A stretch of 64,000 nucleotides of DNA from Streptomyces sp. H27-H1 (GCF_026627445.1 NZ_JAPNLJ010000002.1:203677-267676), one strand, 5' to 3'. Shown: positions 45,812-54,292, numbered from the stretch's first letter. Program-made: numbers and translations. Notes: generated by a model from the sequence alone, not told the origin.

Positions 45812-46795
45812 GTGATTGTGGACTGCGCCATGTACCGCGAAGGTCGCCGCTCCGAGGCGCCCGATGACTTCTCCGATGCCCTCGACGAGGCGCGGGCGAC
45901 GGGCGACGCCTTCCTCTGGGTGGGCATGCACGAGCCGACGGAGAGGGAATTCGAGCACGTCAGCCAGGAGTTCGGGCTGCATCCGCTGGCGGTGGAGGAC
46001 GCGCTGACCGCGCACCAGCGGCCGAAGCTGGAGGTCTACGACGATTCGCTCTTCGTGGTGCTCAAGCCGGTGATGTACGACGACGCCTCGGACACGGTGA
46101 CCACGGGCGAGCTGATGGTGTTCATCGGCGACTCCTTCGTCGTCACGGTCCGGCACGGCGAGGGGGCCGCGCTGGCCGCCGTACGCCATCGGCTGGAGCA
46201 GGATCCCGAGGTGCTCAAGCACGGCCCCACGGCGGTGCTGTACGCGGTCTCGGACGCGGTGGTCGACCACTACATCGAGGTGGCCGCCGAACTCCAGGGG
46301 GACCTGGAGGAGCTGGAGGCGGAGGTCTTCTCGCCGAATCCCTCGGACAGCAAGAACACCGCCGCCCGGATCTACGGGTTCAAGCGCCAGGTGCTCGAGT
46401 TCCGCCGGGCCACGAGTCCGCTGCTCCAGCCGATGGACCGGCTCGCCTTCGGGAACGTGCCCTTCGTGCACGGGCACGCCCAGCCGTTCTTCCGCGATGT
46501 CGCCGACCACCTGACGAAGGCGAACGAGTACATCGAGGGCCTGGACCGGCTGCTCTCGGACGCGCTGTCCGCACACCTGGCGCAGATGGGCGTCCGGCAG
46601 AACGACGACATGCGCAAGATCTCGGCCTGGGCGGCCATGGCGGCGGTCCCGACCATGGTGGCGGGGATCTACGGGATGAACTTCGAGCACATGCCGGAGC
46701 TCAAGCACCGCTGGGGCTACCCGGCGGTGGTCGTCGTGATGGTGGTCCTGTGCCTCGGACTGCACCGGATGTTCAAACGCCGCGGCTGGCTGTAG
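45812..46795 (+). CDS. CorA-family divalent cation transporter
   Basis: 327 residues from GTG 45812. CorA proteins form pentameric Mg2+/Co2+ channels. The signature YGMNFEHMPEL follows the first C-terminal membrane helix (ISAWAAMAAVPTMVAGI); the second helix is VVVVMVVLCLGLHRMF. The large N-terminal cytoplasmic domain is mainly helical (IEVAAELQGDLEELEAEVF). The gene is divergent from the phosphatase gene. The Glu and Pro after GMN are consistent with a Mg2+ selectivity loop. Confidence 0.93.
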   Translation: MIVDCAMYREGRRSEAPDDFSDALDEARATGDAFLWVGMHEPTEREFEHVSQEFGLHPLAVEDALTAHQRPKLEVYDDSLFVVLKPVMYDDASDTVTTGELMVFIGDSFVVTVRHGEGAALAAVRHRLEQDPEVLKHGPTAVLYAVSDAVVDHYIEVAAELQGDLEELEAEVFSPNPSDSKNTAARIYGFKRQVLEFRRATSPLLQPMDRLAFGNVPFVHGHAQPFFRDVADHLTKANEYIEGLDRLLSDALSAHLAQMGVRQNDDMRKISAWAAMAAVPTMVAGIYGMNFEHMPELKHRWGYPAVVVVMVVLCLGLHRMFKRRGWL

Positions 46796-46808
46796 CCGGG
46801 GCGAGGCC

Positions 46809-47597
46809 CTACGCGAACTCGGGCGCCGAGGTCGGCGCGCCGCCCAGCGCGTCGCGGCGGGGCGGCTGGCGCAGGTCGACCATCCGGTGCCAGCCCGCGA
46901 GCCGCTCGTACGCGTACGTCCCCCGGATCCCGGCGGCCAGCACGGCCGCCTTCGGCGCGGGCCAGTCCAGCAGCCGTCCCATGCGGGCCATGACGGCGAG
47001 GCTCACGTCGCGGTAGACGCCGATCTCGGCGAGGGCGCTCTCGCGCAGGACCCGGTGGATGGTGCGGGCGTGACCGGCGCGGGCGAGACGCAGCAGCTCC
47101 TCGTGGCAGTAGGCGAGGTGGTTGTCCTCGTCGGCGCTGATCATGCGGACGGCCTTGCCGAGGTCGGGGTGGTCCCCGAAGTGGCGCAGGAGCATCAGCA
47201 TCTGCTCGGAGGCACGCTGCTCGGTGACCCGGCTGTGCGCGAGGTAGACGACGATGTCGTCCTCGGTCAGGGCCCGCTCGCCGCGCAGCTTCTCGTGACT
47301 CAGTCCGATCCCGCGCCGTTCCAGCAGCATCGTGTAGTCGGTCTCCGGGGGAACCGGGACGGGGGCCAGCCCGCGCTTGCGGAGCAGCGCGTTGAAGATC
47401 CGGCCGTGCTTGTCCTCGTCGGCGCCGTGCCGGGTGATCTTGGGTGCGAGGTCGCGCATGGAATCGGGCACCAGGGCCGCGATCCGGGCGTTCTCCCAGC
47501 CGCCCTGGGACTCGCCGCCGGCGGCGATGGAGCAGAACAGCTGGAAGGACGCGTCGTGGTCGACGATCTCCCGGAACAGGCTGCGCGCAGAGAGCAT
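46809..47597 (-). CDS. Ferritin-like di-iron domain protein
   Basis: 262 residues from the ATG at 47595-47597. Two helical repeats carry metal-ligand candidates: GADEDKHGRIFNALL near residue 65 and SADEDNHLAYCHEELL near residue 160 (Glu...xxHis pairs). This is the pattern of ferritin-like proteins related to the rubrerythrin/MiaE group. The C-terminus is Pro- and Ala-rich. It lies 13 bp from the corA stop (convergent). The reaction is unknown; iron storage is unlikely given the length and context. Confidence 0.82.
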   Translation of the reverse strand: MLSARSLFREIVDHDASFQLFCSIAAGGESQGGWENARIAALVPDSMRDLAPKITRHGADEDKHGRIFNALLRKRGLAPVPVPPETDYTMLLERRGIGLSHEKLRGERALTEDDIVVYLAHSRVTEQRASEQMLMLLRHFGDHPDLGKAVRMISADEDNHLAYCHEELLRLARAGHARTIHRVLRESALAEIGVYRDVSLAVMARMGRLLDWPAPKAAVLAAGIRGTYAYERLAGWHRMVDLRQPPRRDALGGAPTSAPEFA

Positions 47598-47838
47598 GAG
47601 TCGAGTCAAGAGCCGAATCGCGGACCGGGCAACCGGGTGCGGCCCACGACTCGGCCGAATGAACGAGCGCGACCCGTGACGCCGGGGGCGTAACCCCGCG
47701 GGCGCCCCGCACGTTGTTGGCTGTGTCGGCCGTGGCGGGGAAGACCCCCCGAGCCCCCACCACGGCCGCAGAACCTCTCTCCACGCAGCCCCCGCACCGC
47801 TTCGGCGGCCGCGGGCCCGGCCTCCCCGCGTCGACCGG

Positions 47839-48888
47839 TCAGGCCAGGCCGGCCAGCTCCATGGCCTCGACGCCGGCCCGCAGGGCGGCTGTCCGCTCCG
47901 CCAGGGTGAAGCCGGCCGGGGCGAGCGTCAGGGTGGTGACCCCGGCCTCCGCGTAGGCCTTCATCCCGTCGGCGATGCGCTCCACCGGGCCCAGCAGCGT
48001 GGTGGAGTCGATCAGCGAGTGCGGGACCGCGGCGGCCGCGCCCTGCTTGTCGCCGGCCAGGTACTTGTCCTGGATCTCGGCGGCTTCCTTCTCGTAGCCC
48101 ATGCGCTGGGCCAGCTGGTTGTAGAAGTTCTGCTTGCGGCTGCCCATTCCGCCCACGTACAGCGCGGTGTACGGGCGGAACATGTCCGCGAGCCCGGTCA
48201 CGTCCTCGCCGAGGGCCAGCGGCACGGTCGGGCAGACGTCGAAGCCGTCCATCGTCAGCCCGGCCTTCTCGCGGCCCGCCCGGATGTGGGTGAGGGCGGT
48301 GGCCTCCAGGTGCTCGGCGGCCGGGAAGATCAGCAGGGCGCCGTCGGCGATCTCGCCGGTCTGCTCCAGGTTCTTCGGCCCGATCGCGGCGATGTAGAGC
48401 GGGATGTGCTCGCGCTCGGGGTGCACGGTCAGCTTGAGCGGCTTGCCCGGCCCGCCGGGCAGCGGCAGGGTCCAGTGCTCGCCCTCGTAGCTGAGGCGCT
48501 CGCGGGTCATCGCCTTGCGGACGATCTCCACGTACTCGCGGGTCCGCGCGAGCGGCTTGTCGAACTTCACCCCGTACCAGCCCTCGGAGACCTGGGGGCC
48601 GGACACCCCGAGGCCGAGCCGGAAGCGGCCCTTGGTGAGGGAGTCGAGGGTGGCCGCCGTCATGGCCGTCATCGCGGGCTGGCGGGCCGGAATCTGCAGG
48701 ATGGCGGACCCGACGTCGATGCGCTCGGTCTGGGCGGCGACCCAGGCGAGCACGGTCGGGGCGTCGGAGCCGTAGGCCTCCGCGGCCCAGCAGACGTCGT
48801 AGCCGAGGCGGTCGGCCTCCTGCGCGACGGCCAGGTTGTCGGCGTCCATGCCAGCGCCCCAGTAGCCGAGATTGATGCCGAGCCGCAT
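47839..48888 (-). CDS. LLM-class F420-dependent oxidoreductase
   Basis: 349 residues from the ATG at 48886-48888, with AAGGGGA 6 bases upstream. The luciferase-like barrel is clear: MRLGINLGYWGAGMDADN, then WAAEAYGSDAPTVLAWVA, RFRLGLGVSGPQVSEGWYG and IYIAAIGPKNL-like IPLYIAAIGPKNLEQ. Family members use coenzyme F420. The substrate is not predictable. It is divergent from an aldo/keto reductase gene. A region of about 240 bp with no gene separates it from the ferritin-like gene. Confidence 0.92.
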   Translation of the reverse strand: MRLGINLGYWGAGMDADNLAVAQEADRLGYDVCWAAEAYGSDAPTVLAWVAAQTERIDVGSAILQIPARQPAMTAMTAATLDSLTKGRFRLGLGVSGPQVSEGWYGVKFDKPLARTREYVEIVRKAMTRERLSYEGEHWTLPLPGGPGKPLKLTVHPEREHIPLYIAAIGPKNLEQTGEIADGALLIFPAAEHLEATALTHIRAGREKAGLTMDGFDVCPTVPLALGEDVTGLADMFRPYTALYVGGMGSRKQNFYNQLAQRMGYEKEAAEIQDKYLAGDKQGAAAAVPHSLIDSTTLLGPVERIADGMKAYAEAGVTTLTLAPAGFTLAERTAALRAGVEAMELAGLA

Positions 48889-48988
48889 GTGTCGTCCCCT
48901 TGCCTGTTTACCGATCAGTAACGTGGGTCTGCGGGGACTGTAGCGCGCCAGGCTGCCCCGCGTCAGTGCCGCAGTAGTCTCAGCCCTC

Positions 48989-49981
48989 ATGGAGCAGAGG
49001 CATCTCGGCCGCACCGGACTGCGCGTCTCCCGGATCGGTCTCGGCACACTGACCTGGGGCCGGTCGGCGGGCGGACCGGACGAGGCGGAAGCGGCCGCGC
49101 AGTTGAAAACGTTCTGGAACGCGGGCGGCACGCTCGTCGACACCGCGGACGTGTACGGGGGCGGGGAGGCGGAGTACCTCCTCGGGCAGTTGATCGGTTC
49201 CGTCGTTCCGCGGCGCGACCTGGTGATCGCGACGAAGGCGGGCGGGGTCGCGGGGCCGGACCGGCGCTTCGACGGTTCACGCGGCCACCTCCTCTCCGCC
49301 CTGGACGACTCCCTGGCCCGCCTGGACACGGACTACGTCGACCTCTGGCAGGTCCACGCCTTCGATCCGTGGACCCCTTTGGAGGAAACCCTCCAGGCCC
49401 TGGACATCGCGGTGAGCAGCGGCCGGGCACGGTACGCGGGCGTGTCGAACTTCAGTGGCTGGCAGCTCGCGAAGGCGGCGACCTGGCAGCTCGCGGCGCC
49501 GGGAGTGCGGACCCGGCTGGCGTCGACCCAGATGGAGTACTCCCTGCTCCAGCGCGGCGTGGAACGGGAGGTGGTCCCGGCCGCCCTGGACCTGGGGCTC
49601 TCCCTCCTGCCCTCCTCCCCGCTCGGCCGGGGCGTCCTGACCGGCAAGTACCGGGCCGGCATCCCGGCGGACTCCCGGGGCGCCTCGGAAACCCTGGCCG
49701 CCTTCGTGGACCCGTACCTGGACGAGGCGGCGGGCCGGATCGTGGACGCGGTCGCGACGGCCGCCCACGGCCTGGCGGTGACCCCGCTCCAGGTGGCCCT
49801 GGCCTGGGTCCGGGACCGGCCGGGGGTGGCCGCGCCGATCGTCGGCGCGCGCACGTCGGCGCAGCTCGGGGCGGCCCTGTCGGTGGAGGCCCTTAGTCTT
49901 CCGGAGGAGATCCGCCAAGCGCTGGACGACGTCTCGGCGCCCGTCCACCGCTACCCCGATCACGACTGGAGCACCTTGTGA
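48989..49981 (+). CDS. Aldo/keto reductase
   Basis: 330 residues from ATG. The TIM-barrel oxidoreductase uses NADPH. The catalytic tetrad can be placed as Asp and Tyr in LVDTADVYGGGEAEYLL, Lys in IATKAGG and His in LWQVHAFD. The NADPH site is in SSPLGRGVLTG and APIVGARTSAQL. The substrate is unknown. The stop overlaps the next start in GTGA (49978-49981), so the RecD2-like gene is probably translated in a coupled manner. Confidence 0.93.
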   Translation: MEQRHLGRTGLRVSRIGLGTLTWGRSAGGPDEAEAAAQLKTFWNAGGTLVDTADVYGGGEAEYLLGQLIGSVVPRRDLVIATKAGGVAGPDRRFDGSRGHLLSALDDSLARLDTDYVDLWQVHAFDPWTPLEETLQALDIAVSSGRARYAGVSNFSGWQLAKAATWQLAAPGVRTRLASTQMEYSLLQRGVEREVVPAALDLGLSLLPSSPLGRGVLTGKYRAGIPADSRGASETLAAFVDPYLDEAAGRIVDAVATAAHGLAVTPLQVALAWVRDRPGVAAPIVGARTSAQLGAALSVEALSLPEEIRQALDDVSAPVHRYPDHDWSTL

Positions 49982-52464
49982 GCGACACCGCCGCCGCGGC
50001 AGAACCGGCCGACCCGGCCCGGGAAGAAAGCCCCGCCGCCGCGGAAGCCACCCCGGCCCCGGAGCCCGCCACGAGCACCACCGCAAAACCCCCGACACCC
50101 GCCGAAGCCGAGGCCGAGGACACCTCCGCCCCGGCCGAGCCCGAGGACAACACCCCGCAGGCCGAGCCCGCACCGTCCGCCGAAGCCGAAGCCGAGGTCG
50201 AGGACACGGACGCAGACGCGGATCCGGCGCCGCCCGGCGAAGCAGGGAGCGGGGACGAGGGGCCGCAGGCCGAAGCCACGCCTGCCGGCGAAGCCGAGGA
50301 CACCGACGCGGACCCCGCACCGTCCGGCGAAGCGGAGGACACCGACGAGGACCCGCAGGCCGAAGCCACGCCTGCCGGCGAAGCAGGGAGCGGGGACGGG
50401 GGGCCGGGGGCGGAGCCCCCGGTTTCGGGAAGGGGCGGGGTGGGGGGAAGCCCCGCAGGGCCCGCCACCGACACGGAGGCAACCGAGGCCACCGAGGCCA
50501 CCGAGGCCAAGCCTCAGCTCAGCGAAGCGGCGGCGGAACTGGCCGCGCAGAAGATCGAGCGGGAGCGCATCGCCCGCCGCAAGGCGGACCGCGAGGCCCC
50601 GGTGGAGGCCGGCGCCAAGCTCAGCGGCACGGCTGCCGACCTGCTGGCCGCCGTACGGGCCGTGGAGAGCGGCGGCCGGCCCTCCGCGGTCTTCACCGCG
50701 CCCCCGGCGCCCCCGGCACCCCGCCGGCCGGCCCCCGAGCCCGCACCCGCCCGCGCCCCCGCCCCCTCACCGGCGACGCAGACCGCGGCCGCCCCCTCCG
50801 CGGACGCCGTCCAGGCCCTCCGCGCCGTACTGGCCAGGGGCGGCGCCCCGGAGACCCTCGCTCCGCAGGCCGCCGCCGCCCTCGGCGAGGACGCCGCCGC
50901 GCAGCTCACCGAGTCCCCCTGGCGGCTGCTGGCCGTCGCCGGGGTCCGCCCGACGCAGGCCGACGGGTTCGCCCGCGCCCTGCTCGGCGCCGAGGCGACC
51001 GGCCCCGGGGACGAGCGGCGGTCCGCCGCCCTGGTGGGCTGGCTGCTGGCGCAGGCCGCCGCCAAGGGTCACACCGTGCTGGAAGCGCCCACCCTGGAGT
51101 CCGCCCTCGCCCAGTACGGCGTACCGGACCCCGCCGAGGCGCTGGAGGCGGCCGTCGGGGACGGGGCCGCGCTGGCCTTCGAGGAGCCGGTCGGTCCGCC
51201 GGTGGGCGAGGACGAGGAGCAGCCCGTACGCATCCTCGTGGGCCTGGAGGGCTCCGCCATGGCCGAGGAGAGCCTCGCCGAGGGGCTGGCCCGCCTCGCC
51301 AACACCTTCACGGACCCCGCCGACTGGGACAAGGCCGCCACCGGCCCCGGCGGCGAGCTGATCCGCGCCGCCGCCGGGCACGGCCTGGTCACCCACACCG
51401 GCGGCGAGGCCGCCCGCGCCGAACCCCGCGCGCTCCTCGCGGCCGCCCGGGAGTTCGGCCTGCGTGCCTGCCTGGCCGCGCACGCCCCGGCCGAGGGAGC
51501 GGTCACCGTGGCGGGCCTGCTGGCCGGCGCGGAGGGCCCCGGGCGCGACGCGGACGGGCAGTTCGCACTGGATCTGCTCATCGTCCTGGACGCCCCGCAG
51601 CTGGACGTGGAGACGGCCGCCGCACTGGTGGAGTCCGTGCCCGACGGGGCCCGTCTGGTGCTGTCCGGCGACCCCGCCGTGCTCGGCTCGGCCGGACCCG
51701 GCCGGGTCTTCGCCGATGTGCTCGCGGCCCGTACCTGCCCGCAGCTCGTCTCCCGGGTCCCGGACCCGGGCCCGATCGGGGAACTGGTCTCCGGAGTCGG
51801 CGTCGGGGAACTGAACCAGGTCGACGCCCCCGGCAAGGAGGTCGTCATCGTCCCGGTCCGCGACGCCGGGGAGGCCGTGCACCGCACCGTGCAGCTGGTG
51901 GCCGAGTCGGTGCCCCGCGCCTTCGGGATCCCGGCGGACGCCGTCCAGGTGATCACCACGGGCCACGGGGGCGCGGCGGGCACCCGCGCGCTCAACGCGG
52001 CCCTCAAGGAGCGGCTGAACCCGGGCCCCGGCCGGTTCGGCGGCTTCGACCCCGGTGACCGGGTGGTCCACGTGCCCTGCGCCGGGCGGGCGCTGCCCGC
52101 CCGGGTCGTGTCGGCCGACGCGCAGGGGCTGCACCTGGCCGGAGCCGCGGGCGCGCGGATCGTCGTACCGAAGGAGCAGGTGGAGTCCCAGGTGCGGCAC
52201 GGCTGGGCCGTGACGGCGCACCAGGCCGTCGGCTCGCGCTGGCCCGCGGCAGTCGTCGTACTGCCCGGGGACGCGGCTCAGGCCCTGTCGCGGGACTGGG
52301 TGTACACGGCGTTCGGGCGGGCCGAGCGGCACCTGTCGGTGGTGCACGGAGTGGACCAGGCGCTGCCGCGCGCGGTCGCGGAGGTACCGGCGAAGCCCCG
52401 TACGACCCGGCTGGCGGGTCTGCTGCGGGCACTCGTGGCCTCGGCCGCGCCGCAGCCCCAGTAG
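49978..52464 (+). CDS. RecD2-like helicase-fold protein with degenerate ATPase motifs
   Basis: 828 residues from GTG. Residues 1-270 are disordered (Ala, Pro, Glu; repeats of QAEATPAGEA), 275-400 match the helix-hairpin-helix region of RecD2 (SPWRLLAVAGVRPTQADGFA), and 415-800 follow the RecD2 helicase core. Walker A is replaced by TGGEAARAEP (474-483) with no Lys-Thr; Walker B reads LIVLDAP (534-540) instead of DE. The GDPAVLG (564-570), TAHQAVGS (746-753) and YTAFGRAE (776-783) segments remain, so the fold is kept. It is probably a non-hydrolysing relative. A Streptomyces intergenic repeat appears inside the disordered part. Confidence 0.82.
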   Translation: MSDTAAAAEPADPAREESPAAAEATPAPEPATSTTAKPPTPAEAEAEDTSAPAEPEDNTPQAEPAPSAEAEAEVEDTDADADPAPPGEAGSGDEGPQAEATPAGEAEDTDADPAPSGEAEDTDEDPQAEATPAGEAGSGDGGPGAEPPVSGRGGVGGSPAGPATDTEATEATEATEAKPQLSEAAAELAAQKIERERIARRKADREAPVEAGAKLSGTAADLLAAVRAVESGGRPSAVFTAPPAPPAPRRPAPEPAPARAPAPSPATQTAAAPSADAVQALRAVLARGGAPETLAPQAAAALGEDAAAQLTESPWRLLAVAGVRPTQADGFARALLGAEATGPGDERRSAALVGWLLAQAAAKGHTVLEAPTLESALAQYGVPDPAEALEAAVGDGAALAFEEPVGPPVGEDEEQPVRILVGLEGSAMAEESLAEGLARLANTFTDPADWDKAATGPGGELIRAAAGHGLVTHTGGEAARAEPRALLAAAREFGLRACLAAHAPAEGAVTVAGLLAGAEGPGRDADGQFALDLLIVLDAPQLDVETAAALVESVPDGARLVLSGDPAVLGSAGPGRVFADVLAARTCPQLVSRVPDPGPIGELVSGVGVGELNQVDAPGKEVVIVPVRDAGEAVHRTVQLVAESVPRAFGIPADAVQVITTGHGGAAGTRALNAALKERLNPGPGRFGGFDPGDRVVHVPCAGRALPARVVSADAQGLHLAGAAGARIVVPKEQVESQVRHGWAVTAHQAVGSRWPAAVVVLPGDAAQALSRDWVYTAFGRAERHLSVVHGVDQALPRAVAEVPAKPRTTRLAGLLRALVASAAPQPQ
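50395..50462. repeat. Streptomyces intergenic-type repeat inside a coding region
   Basis: GGGGGCGGAGCCCCCGGTTT is followed by CGGGAAGGGGCGGGGTGGGG and AAGCCCCGC. From my recollection this sequence is a common intergenic hairpin repeat in Streptomyces. Here it is in frame within the disordered N-terminus of the RecD2-like protein, encoding about 22 Gly/Pro/Ser residues. The GGGGGC/GCCCCC hairpin is visible. Confidence 0.6.
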
Positions 52465-52472
52465 CGGACGCG

Positions 52473-52508
52473 CCGCGGCCCCCGTCCCGGGCGGGGCGGG
52501 GGCCGCGG
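52473..52508. terminator. Bidirectional terminator after the RecD2-like gene
   Basis: CCGCGGCCCCC pairs over 11 bp, then five more pairs including a wobble, with a GGGC loop. It lies between the RecD2-like gene and the convergent acidic-tail gene. Confidence 0.88.
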
Positions 52509-52541
52509 TGTGTTCCGTACGAGGAGTCGGGCGGGCCGGGG

Positions 52542-53231
52542 TCAGGCGGTGGTCAGACCCCGCTCGGCCGGCTCGGCCCCGGCTTCCGCCTCGTCCGCGT
52601 CGTCGTCCGCGTCGTCGTCCTCGTCGTCGTCCTCGTCCTCATCGAAGACCGAACTGACGTCGAACCGGTGCATCACGTCCTGCGGATCGATGTGTGTGAA
52701 GGGCGAACCCAGCCACTCCCCCGGTTCCGCGACGTCCTCCGAAGCGGCGATCCACAGCGTGGAATCACCCTCTTCCAGCCCGAAGTCCTTGGCACGGGAG
52801 GCGATTTCGTCCGGCTCGTACTCGCCGAAGAGCACGCCGAGCGCCTCGGCGGTGCCGCCGTCGTGGCCGAGTTCCGCCTCGCGGTCGTGCGCGACGACAC
52901 GTTCGGCCTGGGCGATCAGGCGCGCCGGTTCGACGACGGCGTAGTCACGGCGGATGAGCACGCTGAAGGCGGCGGGTTCGGCGGGGCCGGTGTACGGGAG
53001 CCCGTCCTCGGGACTGGGAATCTCGAACGGGGTGACCTCGTCGTGGCGGTCGTAGAGGAGCTCGTCGTACTCCTCGGCGGCGGCGGCGAGTTCGTTGAAC
53101 GCGGCGTAGACGTCCGGATCATCGTCCCCGATCCTGCTCTCGACCGCGGCGAGGTGACGGTCGAGCGCGGCCTTGACCGCCTCGGCGGCGGCGCGTACCT
53201 CGGCAACAGTGGGCAGAGCGGCATCAGACAT
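52542..53231 (-). CDS. Conserved acidic-tail protein of unknown function
   Basis: 229 residues from the ATG at 53229-53231. The first half is helical and acidic (AVKAALDRHLAAVESRIG). A stretch near residues 95-105 (FSVLIRRDYAVVEPARL) and a LWIAASEDVAEPGEWLGSPF segment look like conserved structured parts. The last 45 residues are mostly Asp and Glu. No enzyme motif is visible. The divergent partner is a DUF5703 protein gene, 48 bp away. I recognise it as a Streptomyces conserved hypothetical but cannot name a function. Confidence 0.75.
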   Translation of the reverse strand: MSDAALPTVAEVRAAAEAVKAALDRHLAAVESRIGDDDPDVYAAFNELAAAAEEYDELLYDRHDEVTPFEIPSPEDGLPYTGPAEPAAFSVLIRRDYAVVEPARLIAQAERVVAHDREAELGHDGGTAEALGVLFGEYEPDEIASRAKDFGLEEGDSTLWIAASEDVAEPGEWLGSPFTHIDPQDVMHRFDVSSVFDEDEDDDEDDDADDDADEAEAGAEPAERGLTTA

Positions 53232-53278
53232 AGTGCAGACGCTATCCGTAGCGGGGCTCTCGCGGCACAATAGATGCG

Positions 53279-53467
53279 ATGCCGGAATACGAATTTGTCG
53301 ACTTGTACGTGCCCCGCGGGGTTCCACGTCAGGAAACGACCCGCCTGCTGACCGAACACGCCGAGTACGGGCATTGGGAGCTCGACCGGCTGACACTGTT
53401 TCGGGACGGCAGTCGCCGCGTGCGACTGCGCCGCCGGATCATCCGACAGGTCCGCGCGACCTGGTGA
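53279..53467 (+). CDS. DUF5703 small protein
   Basis: 62 residues from ATG. MPEYEFVDLYVPRGVPRQE starts the protein; HAEYGHWELDRLTLFRDGSR and a basic RVRLRRRIIRQVRATW end it. The pattern of a short domain with a basic C-terminal end matches DUF5703. The stop codon is within a terminator hairpin at 53465-53497. The gene is divergent from the acidic protein and convergent with the long chaplin. The function is unknown. Confidence 0.85.
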   Translation: MPEYEFVDLYVPRGVPRQETTRLLTEHAEYGHWELDRLTLFRDGSRRVRLRRRIIRQVRATW

Positions 53468-53497
53468 CGCGAGCCCCGGGGGGCGGGGCCCGCGTCA
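53465..53497. terminator. Hairpin overlapping the DUF5703 stop
   Basis: TGACGCG-A-GCCCCG pairs with CGGGGC-C-CGCGTCA, 13 of 14 pairs, around a five-G loop. The left arm begins with the stop codon. It serves both the DUF5703 gene and the convergent chaplin gene. Confidence 0.8.
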
Positions 53498-53507
53498 TGA
53501 GGAACCC

Positions 53508-54245
53508 TCAGGCCGCGCTGCGCGCCCGGCGGTAGAGCACGGCGCCGGCCAGCAGCATGGCCGCCGCCAAGGGCACTCCGGCGGTGAGCACGTCACCGGA
53601 GCCGGTCGCGGCCAGCGCCCCGGCCGGGGTTGAACCAGTACCAGTACCGGTCCCCTGGGCGGGGTGCGTCACCGGAGTCACCGCTCCGGTGCCGGGGCCC
53701 GTACCGGGGCCAGTACCGGGGCTGGTCCCAGGGCCGTTGGGAGTCCCGGGCTGCCCGGTACCCGGACCGCCGGGATTGCCGTGGTCACCGGGACCGCCCG
53801 GGTTCCCGTGGTCACCCGGACCACCCGGGTTCCCGTGGTCACCGGGGCCACCAGGGTTTCCATGGTCGCCCGGACCGCCCGGGTGTTCCGGGTGGTCCGG
53901 GCCGGTGTCCTCGTCGCACGGTTCGTGCGGGTTGCCCGGGTTGCCCGGGTGCTCGGGGTGGTTCGGGTGCTGCGGGTGTCCGGGTCGGCCCGGGAGGTTC
54001 GCGCAGCGGTTCCCGAAGGCCGGATTGAGGGCCCCCACCACCGTCACCGTGTTCCCGCAGGCTTGCACCGGCACGTCCACGGGTGCCTGGAGGGCGTTCC
54101 CGGACAGCAGCCCCGGTGAGTGCGCGGCCTGGCCGGAGGCGCCGGAGTCCGCGTGGGCGTGACCCCCTCCGAGCGCGATCAGACCCCCCGCGGCTGCCAT
54201 GGTGATCAAGGTCTTCTTGCCGGTGACCTGTACCTGTCGTCGCAT
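53508..54245 (-). CDS. Long chaplin with one chaplin domain, collagen-like repeats and a sorting signal
   Basis: 245 residues from the ATG at 54243-54245. The signal peptide ends near AHADSG (residue 32). The single chaplin domain is residues 42-83 (SPGLLSGNALQAPVDVPVQA; CGNT...NRCAN with two Cys). Then comes a Pro/His/Gly-rich region with GGPGDHGNP repeated four times (residues 123-158) and a Gly/Thr linker. The C-terminus has LAATG (211-215), a hydrophobic helix and RRARSAA, the pattern of a sortase-anchored wall protein. Known long chaplins carry two chaplin domains; this has one plus a collagen-like spacer. It occupies the place of chpC of S. coelicolor. Confidence 0.88.
   Translation of the reverse strand: MRRQVQVTGKKTLITMAAAGGLIALGGGHAHADSGASGQAAHSPGLLSGNALQAPVDVPVQACGNTVTVVGALNPAFGNRCANLPGRPGHPQHPNHPEHPGNPGNPHEPCDEDTGPDHPEHPGGPGDHGNPGGPGDHGNPGGPGDHGNPGGPGDHGNPGGPGTGQPGTPNGPGTSPGTGPGTGPGTGAVTPVTHPAQGTGTGTGSTPAGALAATGSGDVLTAGVPLAAAMLLAGAVLYRRARSAA
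53772..53879 (-). repeat. Four 27-bp tandem repeats in the long chaplin gene
   Basis: The units encode GGPGDHGNP four times (residues 123-158). The DNA copies differ at wobble positions (GGTTCCCGTGGTCACC variants), so they are old enough to have drifted. Such repeats are prone to length change by slippage. Confidence 0.85.
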
Positions 54246-54272
54246 CTGTACTTCGTCCCCTGTTGTGTGCGT

Positions 54273-54292
54273 CGTGCACGCGCACGTGCACG
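54273..54292. promoter_or_regulatory. Two copies of an 8-bp palindrome upstream of the long chaplin gene
   Basis: CGTGCACG occurs twice (54273-54280 and 54285-54292), separated by CGCA, about 30-50 bp before the start codon. Each copy is self-complementary. It could be a tandem site for a dimeric regulator. No known site was matched. Confidence 0.4.

Noticed and set aside
53772..53879. Regular repeats that could suggest a CRISPR array
   Set aside because: The units are direct in-frame coding repeats of 27 bp without spacers and belong to the chaplin gene.
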